A stretch of 64,000 nt of DNA from Clarkia xantiana subsp. parviflora (GCA_036873135.1 JAPTYO010000003.1:30260763-30324762); one strand, 5' to 3'; counted from the stretch's first letter, positions 1 to 12,798 are shown. Notes: generated from the letters alone by a model not told the origin. Program-made: numbers and translations.

Positions 1-46
1 TATAGTTATTGTTAACCACTTTAACATTATTCACCGACTGTCACAG

Positions 47-3000
47 GGTCTACGTTTGCACCTGTGCTCATCGCATGACTTATTCAACTTTGAGTTTTGG
101 GTTGGTAATTCGTTTGAAATTTAATTGAAGCATCCTCCTTTTAGCTTCTCCTGTTGAAATACGAGTAATATACTGTTGTAGGTAGCTGACGATTATCAAG
201 CAGTAAATGTGTCAGTGAAAATTGATATGTTGAAACCGGAGGTCAGTACTCTATCTCAGACTCAGTTCAAATATCTTACTTCAAAGTACTTGTCAACTTT
301 AGTATCTTTTAGATGCATAAATTCTCTGCATATAAGCTATAATAGTGATTGTGATAATCTGCAATGTAATACAACAATAGGATTCCTGCCTTCTGTATCA
401 AATTAGTAAGAATTTTGAGCGAGTGCCTACTGCCTTGTTTGATTCTCAATTTTTAATCTAAAGAGCATATAAAAAATTGTTGGGCTTCTATCTATTTTGG
501 CATGCAGGCTTTTGCTGATGGGAAAGACACTAGATCACAATCATTCTTTTTCTTGTAAGTTCTGATGTCTCACAACTGCAAGTGCTTACTTTTATGAAGA
601 TCTCGTTTGTTGAGTTACTCGAAAGATGATATTGAGTGAATAAAGAAATTTCTTTCGCAGCTCCAAGCCACAAACTTGTGGACAAAAATACCCCCTACAG
701 TATAAAAAACGTGAACACATAGAATTCTTGGAGCTAGATGCCTCTACATTAGCAAGGGAAGGAATTCCGAAATACCTGCAGGATAAAGATAGTGGTAAGT
801 TCAGAAATACCCACAGGATATTCCTATACTCTTTACTTATGGGTAGCCGAACTAATTTCTTTATATGGTGTTAAAGTGGTGCAGAATGGAGTGCATGTAG
901 CTGAGAATTTGTCTCCTGATTTTTCTAGTGCAACTGAGTATCTAGAACATGTTGCATCAAGTTCTAATGGTCAAGGGCCATCAGTTGTTATTGATCAATC
1001 TTCTTTAGATCCCGAATGTGTGAAATCGTCATCTGGTAGTGATCCTGCTACGCTGCACATAACCAAAGTGAGAAAAATTGCAATGGAGCGTTCAGACTCT
1101 AAGAAGTAAGCTTGCTTCGTATTTGGCTGCTAACTAGATAAACTTTTCTGGCCATATAATGTCATTTTACAATACAATGCCAGTAATGCGTTCCTCCGGT
1201 TTGTTTTCATGAATTCTTTCTATTTGTCATTTGGAAACAAATGTTGAATTTTTCTATTGCAAAATACCGAGAGTAATTTTTTGATCAACTCATCTTTTAT
1301 TGATGCATAATTTGCCTCCACGGCTCCACCTGAGTGCTTACACGAACTTGTACTTGGAAAAACCAACCATGTGTTTATTCTTTTTCAATAGTAGGCATTT
1401 TGATTTCTTGCACATAGCTTCTTGGTGACCATTCTGACTGTGGAATCATTAAATTTCAGCCGAGCACTTCTTCAAAGGCGGCAGTTCTATCACTCCCACA
1501 GGGTTCAGGTAATTGCTAATCTCAAACCCACATTAAATCTGCTGCTCTATCAGATTTTCCTTCACAGTTATGGTATCCATTTGTTGCCGTACTTGCATGA
1601 AATCTACTGTAATGCTTCAATACCATCTTGTTTGTACTTGGCATTCAAAATTGTAGCCTATGGCAATGGACCAAGTGTTATCAGATCAAGACAGCGAAGA
1701 TGAAATTGGTGATGACGTTGCAGATCTTGAGGATCGAAGGGTACGACATCATTTGTTCGAATCATCAGATTAGGATCAGACTCTATATGGTTTATGACTG
1801 ATCTTCTGAACTTATACAAAGCTATGATCGAACTGTTACCCAATCTTAACTGTATTTCTCATTTGGCAGATGCTAGATGATTTTGTGGACGTCATGACTG
1901 ATGAAAAGCATCTCATGCATCTTTGGAACTCATTTGTCAGAAAGCAAAGGTCATATCATAAAAACTGATGGACCAACATGTACTAACTAAACTGGGAAAC
2001 TAACTGTAGTGCTTTCTCCATATTGACAGGGTATTAGCAGATGGCCACTTACCATGGGCATGCGAGGCATTCTCGAAACTCCACGGACAGGAGCTTGCTC
2101 TGTCTCCACCGCTATTCTGGTAACTCTTATCGAGCATTATTTACTTTTTTTGATAGGGCTGACAACTTCTAATACAAAAACGATAGCACAACATGGACAA
2201 CACATGAACACAAGAGGAAACTGCACTCATGCATCATATTACGAAACACACGTTAAAATTGTGCTGGTAGATCTGAATTTTTATTCTTCTTTCAACAAGT
2301 CTTGTTTGATACATTTTAAATCTTCAACCAAAGAGTTTGTCAATTCTGCATTTTTGTTGGGTTAAGAACCTAAAAAATGTGCCCAACTACAAGTCATGTT
2401 GCTAATTGCTGTCTCATATTTAAAATGTTGATATTCGGTGTCCTAATTATCAGATTTGTTAATTTCCACTTTTTTCGACTGATTTTTGTGTTAAAATTGG
2501 CGTTTTAAGCAACAAAAACATGTTGTTATCCACTCTAATATTGATATTCGGTGTCCTAACTATCATATTTGTTGATTTCCACTATTGGACTGATTTTTGG
2601 TGTTAAAATTGACGTTTTAAGCAACAAAAACTTGTTGTTATCCACTATTACGAAGTATCAGTTTTTTTTTTCCTCATAGCATGCTTGCTCCAATTCTAGA
2701 CTAATCTCCACTTGCAACAGGTCAACCGTAAGGGTAAATTGCTGGCCATGAATATTTTTCCATTCCCATGATCACTAGCAGGGATTGAGAAGTATTAGAT
2801 TTGTTGCTCATGGTTTAGGGTTATTTGTTGCTTAAAAACATGTTTTTGTTTCGTCAATTTTTAAGAAGTAGAAATAATTCAGTATGATAGTTGAGATATC
2901 GAATATCAACATTTTAAATCTGATAGTTGGGAGTGTTTTAAGTTCTTAAACCTATTTTTATTTGCCAAAGCTGATATATGAATCCATACTTCTTACGATG

Positions 3001-3359
3001 AGATGAGATGTTCTTATTTGATATTTGCTTAAAAATCTCCTATGTGACCATACAACTCATTAAACTTAATTCAACACAATAACACGACGATATGAAAAAA
3101 CCAAATTTTCCGTCTGTCATCATGAAATGATAAACTTATCGTGTCTATTCGTGTTTAGCTGATTGATACTCACGGTAAGATGCACACACAATTTACCAAC
3201 CACAGTTTGGTTACTTTGTTTTTATGGGGATAGTATGTTGCATTTCATTTCAGGTGCTGGAGATTGTTGATGATCAAGCTTTGGAATCACGGACTTCTTG
3301 ATCCATCCACCATGAACACCTGCAACTTAATTCTTGAAAGATATCGAAGCGAACAGTAA
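47..3359 (+). CDS. EMF2: EMF2-type Polycomb group protein with VEFS box (3' part, cut by left edge)
   Basis: Ten exons join in frame: 47-104, 186-241, 508-554, 661-794, 877-1105, 1460-1508, 1657-1740, 1870-1949, 2030-2119 and 3254-3359, giving 310 residues and a TAA stop. The first exon reads GLRLHLCSSHDLFNFEFWV, the second half of the EMF2/VRN2/FIS2 C2H2 zinc finger; its cysteines lie off the window. The last five exons form the VEFS box, with landmarks SDQDSEDEIGDDVADLEDRR, MLDDFVDV, HLMHLWNSFVRKQR, LPWACEAF and KLWNHGLLD. In the family this C-terminal region contacts the E(z)-type methyltransferase (CLF/SWN) in PRC2, which places H3K27me3 in the nucleus and represses flowering and seed genes. 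The acceptor at 184-185 (not 180-181) and the one before 877 were chosen because only they keep frame. The last intron (2120-3253) is unusually long because it holds a MULE-like MITE. EMF2 fits better than VRN2 by wording, but without the N-terminus the paralogue call is not certain. Confidence 0.9.
2359..2953. mobile_element. MULE-like long-TIR MITE in the last intron of the EMF2-type gene
   Basis: The left end (GGGTTAAGAACC...) and the right end, read in reverse (GGTTTAAGAACTT...), form an imperfect terminal inverted repeat of about 80 bp. Both ends also share the inner words AAAATGTTGATATTCG and TATCGAATATCAACATTTT. Flanking 9-mers ATTTTTGTT and ATTTTTATT differ at one base, as expected for an old 9-bp Mutator-type duplication. 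There is no transposase. An internal stretch (GATATTCGGTGTCCTAA...) is repeated in direct orientation at about 2432 and 2541. The element lies wholly inside the intron and is spliced out with it. Confidence 0.75.
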
Positions 3360-4457
3360 GTGACAATTACAGCGGCCCAATCCGATGATAACCTCGCTGC
3401 ACTGCAGTAACAACTACCGTTGTCTGTACGTTAGTGTTAACTGATGTTGGATGCATTGATGGACCAACCATAGTTTTAAGTTAGGTACCATTAAGATTCC
3501 AATGTTTATTTATGTATGATGATGTTCTTTGTAGGTACGTAGGTGTATTAATCTTTGTTGGGCGCGGTTTATGATTTTGCGTTCATGGTACTTGGCCCGG
3601 TTCATCTATTGGGACCGACTCATTATTATGTTGAAGACGACTATATTGTGTAAAATGTGATTTTCTGAAGAAAACATCAATTTCACTATTTTTCTAGCTT
3701 CAAACTAACGCTGTCTTAATTTTCTTCCTAAAAGTATCTATGAAATCTCGCCCTTGCCTGCTGACTGCTGTTATTTATTCACCAAAGCAAGATCAAAATA
3801 GTGGAGATTTCACAATTATTAAATTTGATACATAGAAATTTGGGTAAAAATATACCTTTTTAACTAAATAAATAATCGATCCACACCAATTTAATAGTCA
3901 GGAAATCGATCGAAATTTCAGTTGACAATAATTTTATTTATACCTATATCTTTTTACCCTTAAAGATTTTGAAGTTTTTTTAAGTTGTTGCAAGAGTATT
4001 TACTGTGTGTATCAATTTTTTGTATTGGAGACGAGTAAACTTTTTTTTTTTGTTAATCCCTCTTTGATGAACAAAAATAAACATGAGAGTTAAATATATT
4101 GAACTATTATAATAATCATAGCTTTACAATATATATGACATATTAATTAGTTGTCGCTAGGAAATTGAGATACAAATTAGGGTTGTGTATGCTAGAATTC
4201 CGATAGAATTTGTATTTTAAAGTTTATAATTGGAAAATAAAAATCATAAGACTGTTTGTAAGTTTTATTTCATTAAAATTCGAATTAAAATATAATAAAT
4301 CTACTAACAAAATTTAGAAATACTTTAAAAATACTAAAATTAATGAATACTTACTTCATGTAAAAATAATTTTCCAAGTACTTATGTGCATTTTTTTTTT
4401 GTTGTACTATTTGTTTTTCGGATGAAACGACCGCCTCAAAATTGAATCGACCAAAAC
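3360..4457. other. Intergenic region between EMF2-type and UCH3 genes
   Basis: AT-rich sequence holding the presumed 3' UTR and polyadenylation region of the EMF2-type gene and the upstream region of UCH3. I see no ORF, RNA gene or terminal-repeat element. Short poly-T runs occur near 4031 and 4391. Confidence 0.5.
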
Positions 4458-4471
4458 CTATATATATAAAG
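4458..4471 (+). promoter_or_regulatory. TATA box of the UCH3 gene
   Basis: CTATATATATAAAG lies about 110 bp upstream of the UCH3 start codon, with a pyrimidine-rich leader between. This is a plausible core promoter. No other AT word nearby is as close to consensus and as well placed. Confidence 0.6.
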
Positions 4472-4576
4472 GAAGAAACTTCACTGGATTCTCTCGCAGT
4501 TCCCTAAAGACCATATCGAAACCCTAGATATCACTCCGATCTTCATTCTTCTTCCAGAGCATAACTCGCTGCCCTA

Positions 4577-7197
4577 ATGACTACAGTTGATGAAGCTCCA
4601 TCGGCGAAGAGGTGGCTTCCTCTAGAAGCTAATCCCGATGTCATGAACCAGGTAATCGTCAATCGCTTTTCATCAAATCGAGCATCGGAAGTTTGAGCTG
4701 CAGTGATTAATTCATGAAAATTTTCCAATTAGTGATTTATTTGGTCTTGTACTTTGCGATCTGGAATGGAATTTCAAGGTCTCCGAATAGTTCAATGGTA
4801 GTCTGGGAATCTGATGAAAGTCCGTTGCTTTTGCAGTTCTTGTGGGGTCTTGGTCTCCCGGAGGAGGAAGCAGAGTGCACTGACGTTTTTGGGCTAGATG
4901 AAGAACTCTTAGCAATGGTCCCACAGCCTGTACTTGCTGTTCTGTTCCTCTATCCACTAACCCCAGAGGTGCCTTGCAAGTTTCTACAGCTGCTCCTTTG
5001 ATTTGCTTTCTTTGCTATCTGTCGAAATTTTATGTAATTGACGTCTAACTGATGCATTATATGTTTCAGAGTGAGGAAGAGCGGATACAGCAAGACAGCA
5101 TCAAGAAGGTGAGTAGTACATTCTACATAATCTATGATAGCTTTCCCAATAGGTCACGGTAATGTATTGTAGGAGACTAGGATTTCACATGAGCCACTTC
5201 TGTAACTTCATAATTTCTTGCTTGTTGACAAGAAATCTGTATTCTGAAGTTTTCAACATGTAGGAATAATTTCAGCAGCATCATATTTCAAAATTTGAAA
5301 TTGCAGCTTTCTATTTGTGTTTACTGCTGATCTGGTTGATATGGCCACTTATTTTCGTATATACTCCAGGAATACAGCAATAAAGTGTACTACATGAGGC
5401 AAACTGTGGGCAATGCCTGTGGGACAATTGGACTTCTTCATGCTGTAGGAAATATCACTTCAGAAATCAAGCTTAGTAAGTTCTTCCTAGTTTCTTTCTA
5501 ACTTTTTTTTTTTTAATTCTTTGCATGTTATATTTTGCGTTTCACTATATGCACTTCTTTTAGTAACGTGTGTCTTCTCAGAAGTGTACACATTTTTGGA
5601 CAAACTGTATATTATTTTGGATTGAGATCTTAAAATTCTATCCCTTCAATTAGTTAGTTGAGTTATCATGGTTGGTAGATGTAATGAATTATCTTTTACC
5701 TACAACTATCATGTATAATTCCAAGTATTGTGAGGAGGAGACTTGAGGGGAAAGCACATCATTATTTACAGATGTTTGTTTTCAGTTTTTAGTGTGAGGC
5801 AGGGCACTATATGCACAGTGATCCATGCTATGGGAGCAAGTTTAGTTGTTGTTAATTGTTACCGATGTGTGTTACTTTATAAGTACTCCCAATCTCAATG
5901 CAATAAGGTTCTAGTGCTAGATCTTATTTTTAACTTGGACCATTTGTTGGTATTAGATGAAGGATCATTCTTGGATAAGTTTTTCAAGTCAACTTCAAGC
6001 ATGGATCCTCTTCAGGTTCTTACTAACCTTAGTAGTCCTCTCTTTCTCTCCAATCTATAATTTTCATACATATTTCTGAAAAAAAATTCTTTAATCCTTG
6101 CTCTTAACCATTTCCTCCAAAATTCTTTAATTCTTGTACTTTCCCAGCGTGCTGTTTTCCTTGAAAATGACAGAGAAATGGAAGTGGCCCATTCAGTAGC
6201 TGTAGCTGCCGGTGATACTGAGGTAAGCTTCGTCAACTCTAGGTTCATTCCTGGGTGATTACCTGGCAGCATATTTTGCCAATTTATTTATAGGGTTGAG
6301 AACCAAAAATAGTCCTAATTGTAGACCATATTGCTAAACATTGTTTTGGATTTAAAATATTGATATTTGGTTTCCCAGCTATCATATTTGTTGCTTTTCA
6401 CTTTTTTTTACTTATTTTGGCAACAAAAGCATGTTGTTTTCCAATTTTCCGAAGTATCGGATTTGTTTATCATGGTTTAGGCTTATTTGATGCTTAAAAA
6501 AATGCTTTTGTTCCATCAATTTTAATAGAAAAAAGTGGAAATCAATCTGATAGTTGAGACAATGAATATCAACATTTTAAATCTGGGTTAGCAATTAGCA
6601 ACATGACTTATAGATGTGACTGTTTTTAGGTTCTTAATCTTTATTTATATGTGAGATTAAAGAATAATGTGTAGTAATTTCTGGATTAATAGTAAATCAA
6701 CCCGTACAAATTCGTCACAAAAGTTCTGATGTGTAGCCCCAAATTATTAAATGACAGGCAACAGATGATGTGAGCACTCATTTCATATGCTTTTCATGTG
6801 TGGATGGTATCCCTCTCTTCCCTCTAAACAAACAGTTTTCCTTTGCTTAAATAAAAATGTAATTTTGGAACTAAACAATAGAACCTTTTGGTAAGTTTGA
6901 GATTTTTTTCTTTCCATATCATAATTTATATACAGGTGAGCTCTATGAACTAGATGGAAGAAAGTCGAGCCCAATTTCGCACGGTCCATCCTCACCAAGC
7001 ACTTTGCTACAGGTACTTACTGTAATTGTATAAGTATAACCACTATAGCAAAGTTGAGTTTTTGTACTAATTAAATTAGTTATGTAAATGTGTTGCAGGA
7101 TGCTGCTAAGGTTATTAAAGAGATGATTGCGAAAAACCCTGACTCAAACAACTTCAACGTCATAGCCATTTCGAAAAAGTCTGGGTTTGAATTCTGA
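4577..7197 (+). CDS. UCH3: Ubiquitin carboxyl-terminal hydrolase, UCH-L3/UCH3 type (peptidase C12)
   Basis: Nine exons (4577-4651, 4837-4968, 5070-5108, 5370-5475, 5957-6015, 6148-6222, 6758-6806, 6936-7012, 7099-7197) encode 236 residues, close to the usual plant and animal length. The protein starts with a tail containing [15 protein letters not shown] and [10 protein letters not shown]. The catalytic set is visible: oxyanion Gln93 and nucleophile Cys99 in [16 protein letters not shown], His170 in STHFICF and Asp185 in LYELDGRK. The spacings Q to C (6) and H to D (15) equal those of human UCH-L3. The enzyme is a cytosolic/nuclear cysteine protease that frees ubiquitin from small C-terminal adducts and recycles it. 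It ends at SKKSGFEF. The intron between exons 6 and 7 carries a MULE-like MITE. The neighbouring ERF gene downstream is also its neighbour in Arabidopsis. Confidence 0.96.
6293..6640. mobile_element. MULE-like long-TIR MITE in a UCH3 intron
   Basis: The element runs from GGGTTGAGAACC to ...GGTTCTTAATCT and is flanked by an exact 9-bp duplication TTATTTATA (6284-6292 and 6641-6649). The arms share inverted sequence including ATTTAAAATATTGATATTTG and GAATATCAACATTTTAAAT. It belongs to the same family as the element in the last intron of the upstream EMF2-type gene, but is shorter (348 bp). It has no coding capacity. Confidence 0.85.
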
Positions 7198-7949
7198 AGG
7201 TCATGAGTCTGTTTTTTTTTTTTTTTTTTTTCTAAGCTATCTATATTATATATGTTCGAATTCTGGCACTTTCAATGAGCTAAATTGTATAATCATATGT
7301 TGGGATAATTGATATTGTTACATTGGAAATTGGTTTTGCTTTTATTTATGCGTTGATTTTTCGGTTCTTGTTCTCATTGAGTCTCCTTTCGGATTTGAAC
7401 CGTGACACCGTTGTTTAGATAGGGGGCTGTACTAGGGGTGGCGCGGCGGGTTTGGTCGGAAAATTTGAAGAATAATTCCCGCCCGACCTCGGGTTTCGGG
7501 TTTTTCGAGCGGGTTCGGGATAGACCAAATTAACAACTTAGCAATATTTGTCTGCACAATTTTGCAGGTTATGTTAATTAAAAAAAATGGTAAGCAAGCC
7601 ACGACTTGACTAAGTAACCATGATTACACACACATCGACATCTTGACTAAGTAACCTGGATTATGCATAGCAGAATCAGATAACAATCTTGATTCTTGAC
7701 TATCTAGATTATACATTTATACACACGTCTTACTCTCATAAACCAACATGTGCATTCAGTCATCCATTCCAAACACATAAGTTAAGAACAATCCATTACA
7801 CAACCAAAATCTCGTTAACAAATGGGAGTTAATTCTGCCGTTAGAAAGATTAATTATCCATTTGTATATGGAACTCTAGAGCTATATACATTAAAAGTTA
7901 ACTGTGTGGTTATTTTTTAAAATAAGATTAAACTCCAGGGCTATATATA
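7198..7949. other. UCH3 downstream region, no gene seen
   Basis: Includes a 20-base poly-T run near 7212 and the presumed polyadenylation region of UCH3. At about 7434-7520 a GGGTTTGG/GGGTTTCGGG-rich stretch starting CTAGGGGTGGC looks like one end of a truncated hAT-like element of the kind complete at 20297 and 24925. No matching right end was found. Confidence 0.4.
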
Positions 7950-8128
7950 TGATAAAAATCCATTGTTTTTTTTTTGTTATATACATTTGCTTCCGCAATT
8001 TCGGGCCGGGAGCTAAAGATTAAAACCCTTCCCAATTTGGCATCTACAATTGGATTCGACCCCGGGCCGCCCCTGTTAAGGCAATTCGCTTTATCGGTTG
8101 GTCCAACCAAGAACCAACCTTGAGTCAT
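7950..8128 (-). mobile_element. tRNA-derived SINE-like element
   Basis: On the minus strand a tRNA-like head (TTGGACCAACCGATAAAGCG, then GGGGTCGAATCC as an RNA polymerase III B-box-like word) is followed by an unrelated body and an A-rich tail (complement of the poly-T near 7966). This is the layout of plant tRNA-derived SINEs. The cloverleaf cannot be completed, so it is not a tRNA gene. No target duplication was identified. Confidence 0.4.
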
Positions 8129-8346
8129 TGTTTTTAAATCTTAAAATGATAAATGAATTCATAATTTAATCTTTTTTGTATTTGGAATGTGGATATTGTC
8201 GAACTCAACCTTGTGGGAAAAAGAAAGTCAAAGGCAATGACTTTGCAAAGTCAAAGGAGAAACGAAGGGAGACCAGACCGGGTCACTGTACGAAGTAACG
8301 GTCGTGCACAACCGCCAGATGCTATTATATATTTATATCGCGGGCT

Positions 8347-8514
8347 GGCTAAAATGCAGTCGAGTTTATTTAAACTTGATTTCTCAGCCGTTAGATCATG
8401 AGAGATAATCAATCATAATTAATGAGAGATAAAAATTGTTCTTACACATGCATAATCTGATGGCTGAGAAATCGAGTTGAAATAAACTCGAATTTATTTT
8501 AGCTGAACCCTTCT
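8347..8514. mobile_element. Short foldback MITE (GGCTAAAAT ends)
   Basis: The left arm (GGCTAAAATGCAGTCGAGTTTATTTAAACTTGATTTCTCAGCCG, listed here only as landmarks at 8347-8392) is the imperfect reverse complement of 8468-8514. The whole 168-bp unit folds into one hairpin. A related hairpin occurs near 57495-57690, which shows it is a repeat family. No clear target duplication. Confidence 0.55.
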
Positions 8515-9367
8515 ACCGCTTAGATAGATAGTATCTTGGAAGAAGTTTTATATTACTTCATAATATTAGTAAATAAAATATATTAAAAACACAACTTTTA
8601 TAATGTTTTATTTATTTTAGAATGTAAAGTATGAACGGAAGATACTTCAATTCATCGTATTGAGTGATGTAGGCTTTTTGTACAAGCTGTATTTGGATAG
8701 ATAATAATTAACATCTATAAAAGATTGTACTTAATTCGTGTTATACCCTTTACAAAAAAAAAAAAAGTGTTATACCTATTTCTTACTTAAGACCCTAATT
8801 CTTTTAACTGTTTTAGTTAATCTTACAAGCTGAATTTTCAATTTGATAATCTATTATCATATATTACTACATTTTTTTAATGTACAAGTAAATTTGAATG
8901 GATGATAATAATTACATAATAATCTACTACTGTTCTCATGACATTGTGTCGTGGTTGTTGGGTGGTAGACTGGTAGTGTCATGATGGTAGAGCTAATACA
9001 TCTCATTGATGGGTTGTTCTTAGGTCGAGCCAATAGAAATTGAGGCCTAAAATTATAATTTAATTTGGAGCTTTTATATTTATTTATTTTTACAAAATTA
9101 TTAAATGGACTATTCATTATATTCGCCAATGCAATCCACAATATTTTTTTTTTTACGTTGCTGAAAACAATTTAGAGTCGTCTGCGAAGAAAAATTTGGA
9201 TCTCAAAATATATATTGATCTTAGAAATATAAGAAAATATGGTACTTACAATAGAGAGGTCAAACAATTTATAGGAGCATTATAAAATATTATGTTAGCA
9301 AAGTTTGCGTTAGAAAAATTAACGTTAGAAATTACTCACTAATTATGATAGGTTAGTAGATTAATGG

Positions 9368-11318
9368 TGCATTTGACAGTTCATTCCCAAAGTGCTATTG
9401 CACTTAAAAGCATTCTGATTGAAAGCTGAAGCGTTTGGTAACACACGTTCAAAAGCACTGCTTTCTGAAAGCCATTCTTTCAAAACAGCTAGGGTGCTGC
9501 TTTTCAAAAGCCACTTTCTGAAAAAGCACTTTTGTCACGTTTTTATATTTCATTTTTATCCTTAAAAACATTGTATATATCCTAAACAACCCTTAAATAA
9601 AATTTACATCTTTATAAAACTTAACTATTAACATTACTTTTTTTCTTATAAAACATAATATTTGTATAAATAAATGTTTAATAAATTAAAACTTACTTTG
9701 TTATAATATACTATAATATTTATATATATTTGTAGTTACAATATAATAATATTTATAATAACGTAGAAATATAAAAGAAATGTTTATTGTTGAATATTTC
9801 ACATATATATATATATATTAAATAATATGTATGCCAAGTATAACGTTAATAAAATAGTTTAAATAGTATGTGCATATCAATGTATATAAGTCAATATATA
9901 ACACTAATACCGAATTAGTAAATAAACAGTTTGAATAATTATATTCTACAACACTCTGCTATGGGTGTAAACTGTTAGATTACGGGACGTAATACTACGG
10001 AATGCTAAACGTGTACTAGTAATTAATCTAATTACGCGGCGGAATAATGTACACATACATTAATAGATTTCCTGCCCAAAACGTTGTGGAGGGAGTTCTG
10101 ATCCTCCGGTCGGAACCCGTACAAGTTCTTCGTGAGAAGAAGTCCTACGCGGTATAAGCTCCATAGCAAATCCTCATATCGATTCTTCAACGGTGACAGA
10201 ACCTCGGACTGAATGCTCGGAAGCAATTTGGCACACAAATAGTGGTGTTTATGGGGCCGGCCGAAACTCACTTATAGAGAGAAAAGAGATTTCTCTCAAA
10301 TCACAACTTAGGAGGAGTTGTGATCAATGTGTGTTTTGGGAGTGACCCCAAGACCTCTTATATAGTGGGAGGAGGAGAAAATCCCCCGCCCTACTATTAG
10401 GGTTTCGGCCGAACTATGATGTGGGTGGGAGGCCTAATTTTGGCCTCCCATGTCACATGGGAATTGGGTCTGGCCCAATTACCCCTAATGTGACATTTAC
10501 CTAATTATCTTAGGTAACCACATATATTAACGAGCTACCAATTACGGCGCCCCTCACCATATGCTAACAGTAAACGAGTCGAGTCGAGTATTTTTCAAGC
10601 TCGACTCGATTAAAAGTACCGATCACGAAATTGGTAGAGCTCAAAATTTAAAAACTCAAACTCAACTCGCATCCAAGCTCGACATAATCGAACTCGTCTC
10701 GGCTGGTAATCTTATTATACATTATAATAAGTTAGCATTGCTCATGACTACCTGACTCGACTCGAAAACTCATTATACATCACAATAAGATAACCGAGCT
10801 CGACAAGAACTCATATAAAATATGTATATAATAAATATTGATTAGATTCGCGAGTACTTCGAGTTGAATATTATCAAAATTGAGGTCGACTTGACGTACT
10901 AAGCAACACAACTCGAGCTTGTCTCGACCCGAAAATTTTCTAGTCGAATTCGAGTATTAAACAAGTCGATTCCAAGTAGGCTCGTGACTCCAAAATTTTA
11001 TGTTTATTAAACATTCTTTATTGCAATTTAATTATGACAATTTTTTTTACATATATAAGATGAATATACTGTAGTGTACAAATTTTTTAAAAATAACATA
11101 TTTTGAGTTAACCGTAAATATATATAATACAATGTAATACTATTTAATTAACATATAATTAATAATTTAATATATAGTCAAACTAAATTTTAAGCTAAAA
11201 TATGTTACCAAACACATATTTGGAAAAACACTTTCTAATGCAAGTTTAAAATATCACTCTTCCTAATCTACTTTTAATGAAAGTATTTTTCTAAAGTAAA
11301 AACACTGACAAACTCACC
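9368..11318. mobile_element. Possible long AT-rich TIR element interrupted by a solo LTR
   Basis: The ends GGTGCATTTGACAGTTC at 9368 and, in reverse, GGTGAGTTTGTCAGTG at 11318 resemble each other. Both are followed by sequence with CCAAACAC and CACTTTCT-like words. A truncated inverted copy of the left part is at about 22913-23275. The solo LTR at 9973-10569 sits inside, and 10570-11000 is rich in CTCGACTCG/GAGCTCGA words. No target duplication could be fixed, so boundaries are tentative. Confidence 0.35.
9973..10569 (-). mobile_element. Solo LTR of an LTR retrotransposon
   Basis: The unit starts TGTTAG and ends CTAACA, a TG...CA pair with 6-bp inverted ends, and is flanked on both sides by GTAAAC (9967-9972 and 10570-10575). 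That is an exact 6-bp duplication. No internal region or second LTR is present, so this is a solo LTR left by recombination. The minus strand carries a TATA-like CACTATATAAGAGG (complement near 10354-10367), suggesting minus orientation. A diverged relative lies at 62212-62810. The superfamily (copia or gypsy) cannot be told from the LTR. Confidence 0.85.
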
Positions 11319-12022
11319 TTAAGTAGTTGATACAGATTTAGTAGTGATTTTATTGCATTATCATTACTAATTAATTAGTTGATTAATTTTTGGAATTTAA
11401 GATTAAATAAATAAGGAGGCGTGATATAAGAATTAATTGCTAAAAAGAAAACATTAGTAATAACTAACTTCTATAATATCGTCCGAAACAAATTAATTAC
11501 CGTATATAATTAATTACCCAATCATAACCTTGTTCGACTAAAAGAATCAAGGCACTATTACTAGCACAAAAAATTATGGCATTATAGATAAATTACAACC
11601 CAAAAAATAAATGGCTTAACCTTTTAAATGAACCAGGCTTAACTATCTAATATCAATATATGAGACATCTTAAATTTGGAGTCTAAAATCCTAATTTTAG
11701 TGGCATTACCCTTAAAGTGGAGACTCTGATAAAGCCGCGTACCCTTTTCGTATTAAGTGAATGCAACTTTCATAACATTCTTGAACATGTACCTATTTAA
11801 CACATGTAATTTTCTAACTTAATTTGATAAAATCAGAGATTATTGTAATTCCTTAATTCGATAAATAGATTATACAAGAAATTTGAATTTAAGTAAATCC
11901 AATGAATGAAATAAATAAGAATCCCCCAATCCTTTGATACGCTTTTATATATTATATATATTATTAAAAGATTGAATTCCAACATATTCCTATTCTAACC
12001 CATCCACATTATTAAACCAACG

Positions 12023-12739
12023 TCAGCATCTCGTAACCGACAGCTCATCCCCACTTGTACACGTGTACACCTTTCCACCTTGAACCGCCGCCTTCTTCCT
12101 CCTCTTCACAGACCCATTCTCCGACGAAGACGAAGAACTCTCCGAAGCCGGCCGCTTCGAGGTAACCCTAACCGGAGCAGGCTCGCCGGAGTTAATCCTC
12201 AGCGGGAAATTGAGCAACGCCCTCGACCCACGCATTCTGTACGCGGCTCTGTCATAAGCCAACGCCGCGTCCTCCGCCGTTTCATACGTCCCGAGCCAAA
12301 CCCTAGCTCCGTTCTTCGCCGGGTCCCGGATCTCCGCCGCAAACTTCCCCCACGGCCTCTGCCTCACCCCACGGTAGTTCTTCCCCCTCGCCGGAGCAGA
12401 AGACCGCACTGGCGGCGGCGGTGGCGGCGGCGATGAGGATTCCAGTTCCGGTTCCGGCTTCACGGGTCCCAACGTCGCCGGCAAGTAAAACGGGGTCGTT
12501 TCGGGGAAGGAAGGTAGGCCCCACCCGTTTTGCAGTACCCCGTAAAGAAACATGTCTTCTGGGTCATCGTCCTTGAATGGGAGGTCGCCCCACGGGTTGG
12601 TGAGTGGGTACGATGACCCGAATGCAAACGGGTCGGGTTCTGCAAACATGGAGTCTGACGTGTCGCCTAATAAGTAGTTGCTTATCGAGTCGAGGAGTGC
12701 CATGTCGGATTCTGCTTGAGCTACGTACGTTGATTGCAT
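12023..12739 (-). CDS. ERF1A: AP2/ERF transcription factor, group IX (ERF1A/ERF2 type)
   Basis: An intronless 238-residue protein. I start at the ATG at 12739 ([11 protein letters not shown]); the four codons upstream are open but begin at TTG. One AP2/ERF domain lies at about residues 121-179 ([19 protein letters not shown] ... [19 protein letters not shown]). The Ala and Asp that mark ERF-type GCC-box binding are in the FAAEIRD segment. Before it are the group IX N-terminal motifs SISNYLLGD and [20 protein letters not shown] (acidic activator region) and a seven-proline run. After it come [11 protein letters not shown] and a basic KRRKK nuclear signal. Members bind GCC boxes and activate ethylene, jasmonate and defence genes. 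Motif content matches Arabidopsis ERF1A/ERF2. As in Arabidopsis, UCH3 is its neighbour on one side and an ERF5/6-type gene on the other, though here the ERF pair is separated by about 16 kb of transposons. Confidence 0.95.
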   Translation of the reverse strand: MQSTYVAQAESDMALLDSISNYLLGDTSDSMFAEPDPFAFGSSYPLTNPWGDLPFKDDDPEDMFLYGVLQNGWGLPSFPETTPFYLPATLGPVKPEPELESSSPPPPPPPVRSSAPARGKNYRGVRQRPWGKFAAEIRDPAKNGARVWLGTYETAEDAALAYDRAAYRMRGSRALLNFPLRINSGEPAPVRVTSKRPASESSSSSSENGSVKRRKKAAVQGGKVYTCTSGDELSVTRC

Positions 12740-12798
12740 GGTTTCTTTCAAGCTGAGAGAGCGAGAGAGGTTTTCTGGAGATGGAAATGAAGATGGAG

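Noticed and set aside
12080..12436. Arginine-rich 118-codon plus-strand ORF
   Set aside because: It is the antisense shadow of the ERF AP2 domain; codon-bias mirror with no motif.
12740..12751. Four extra codons before the ERF1A-type ATG
   Set aside because: The open frame starts at TTG; the first ATG at 12739 is the expected start.
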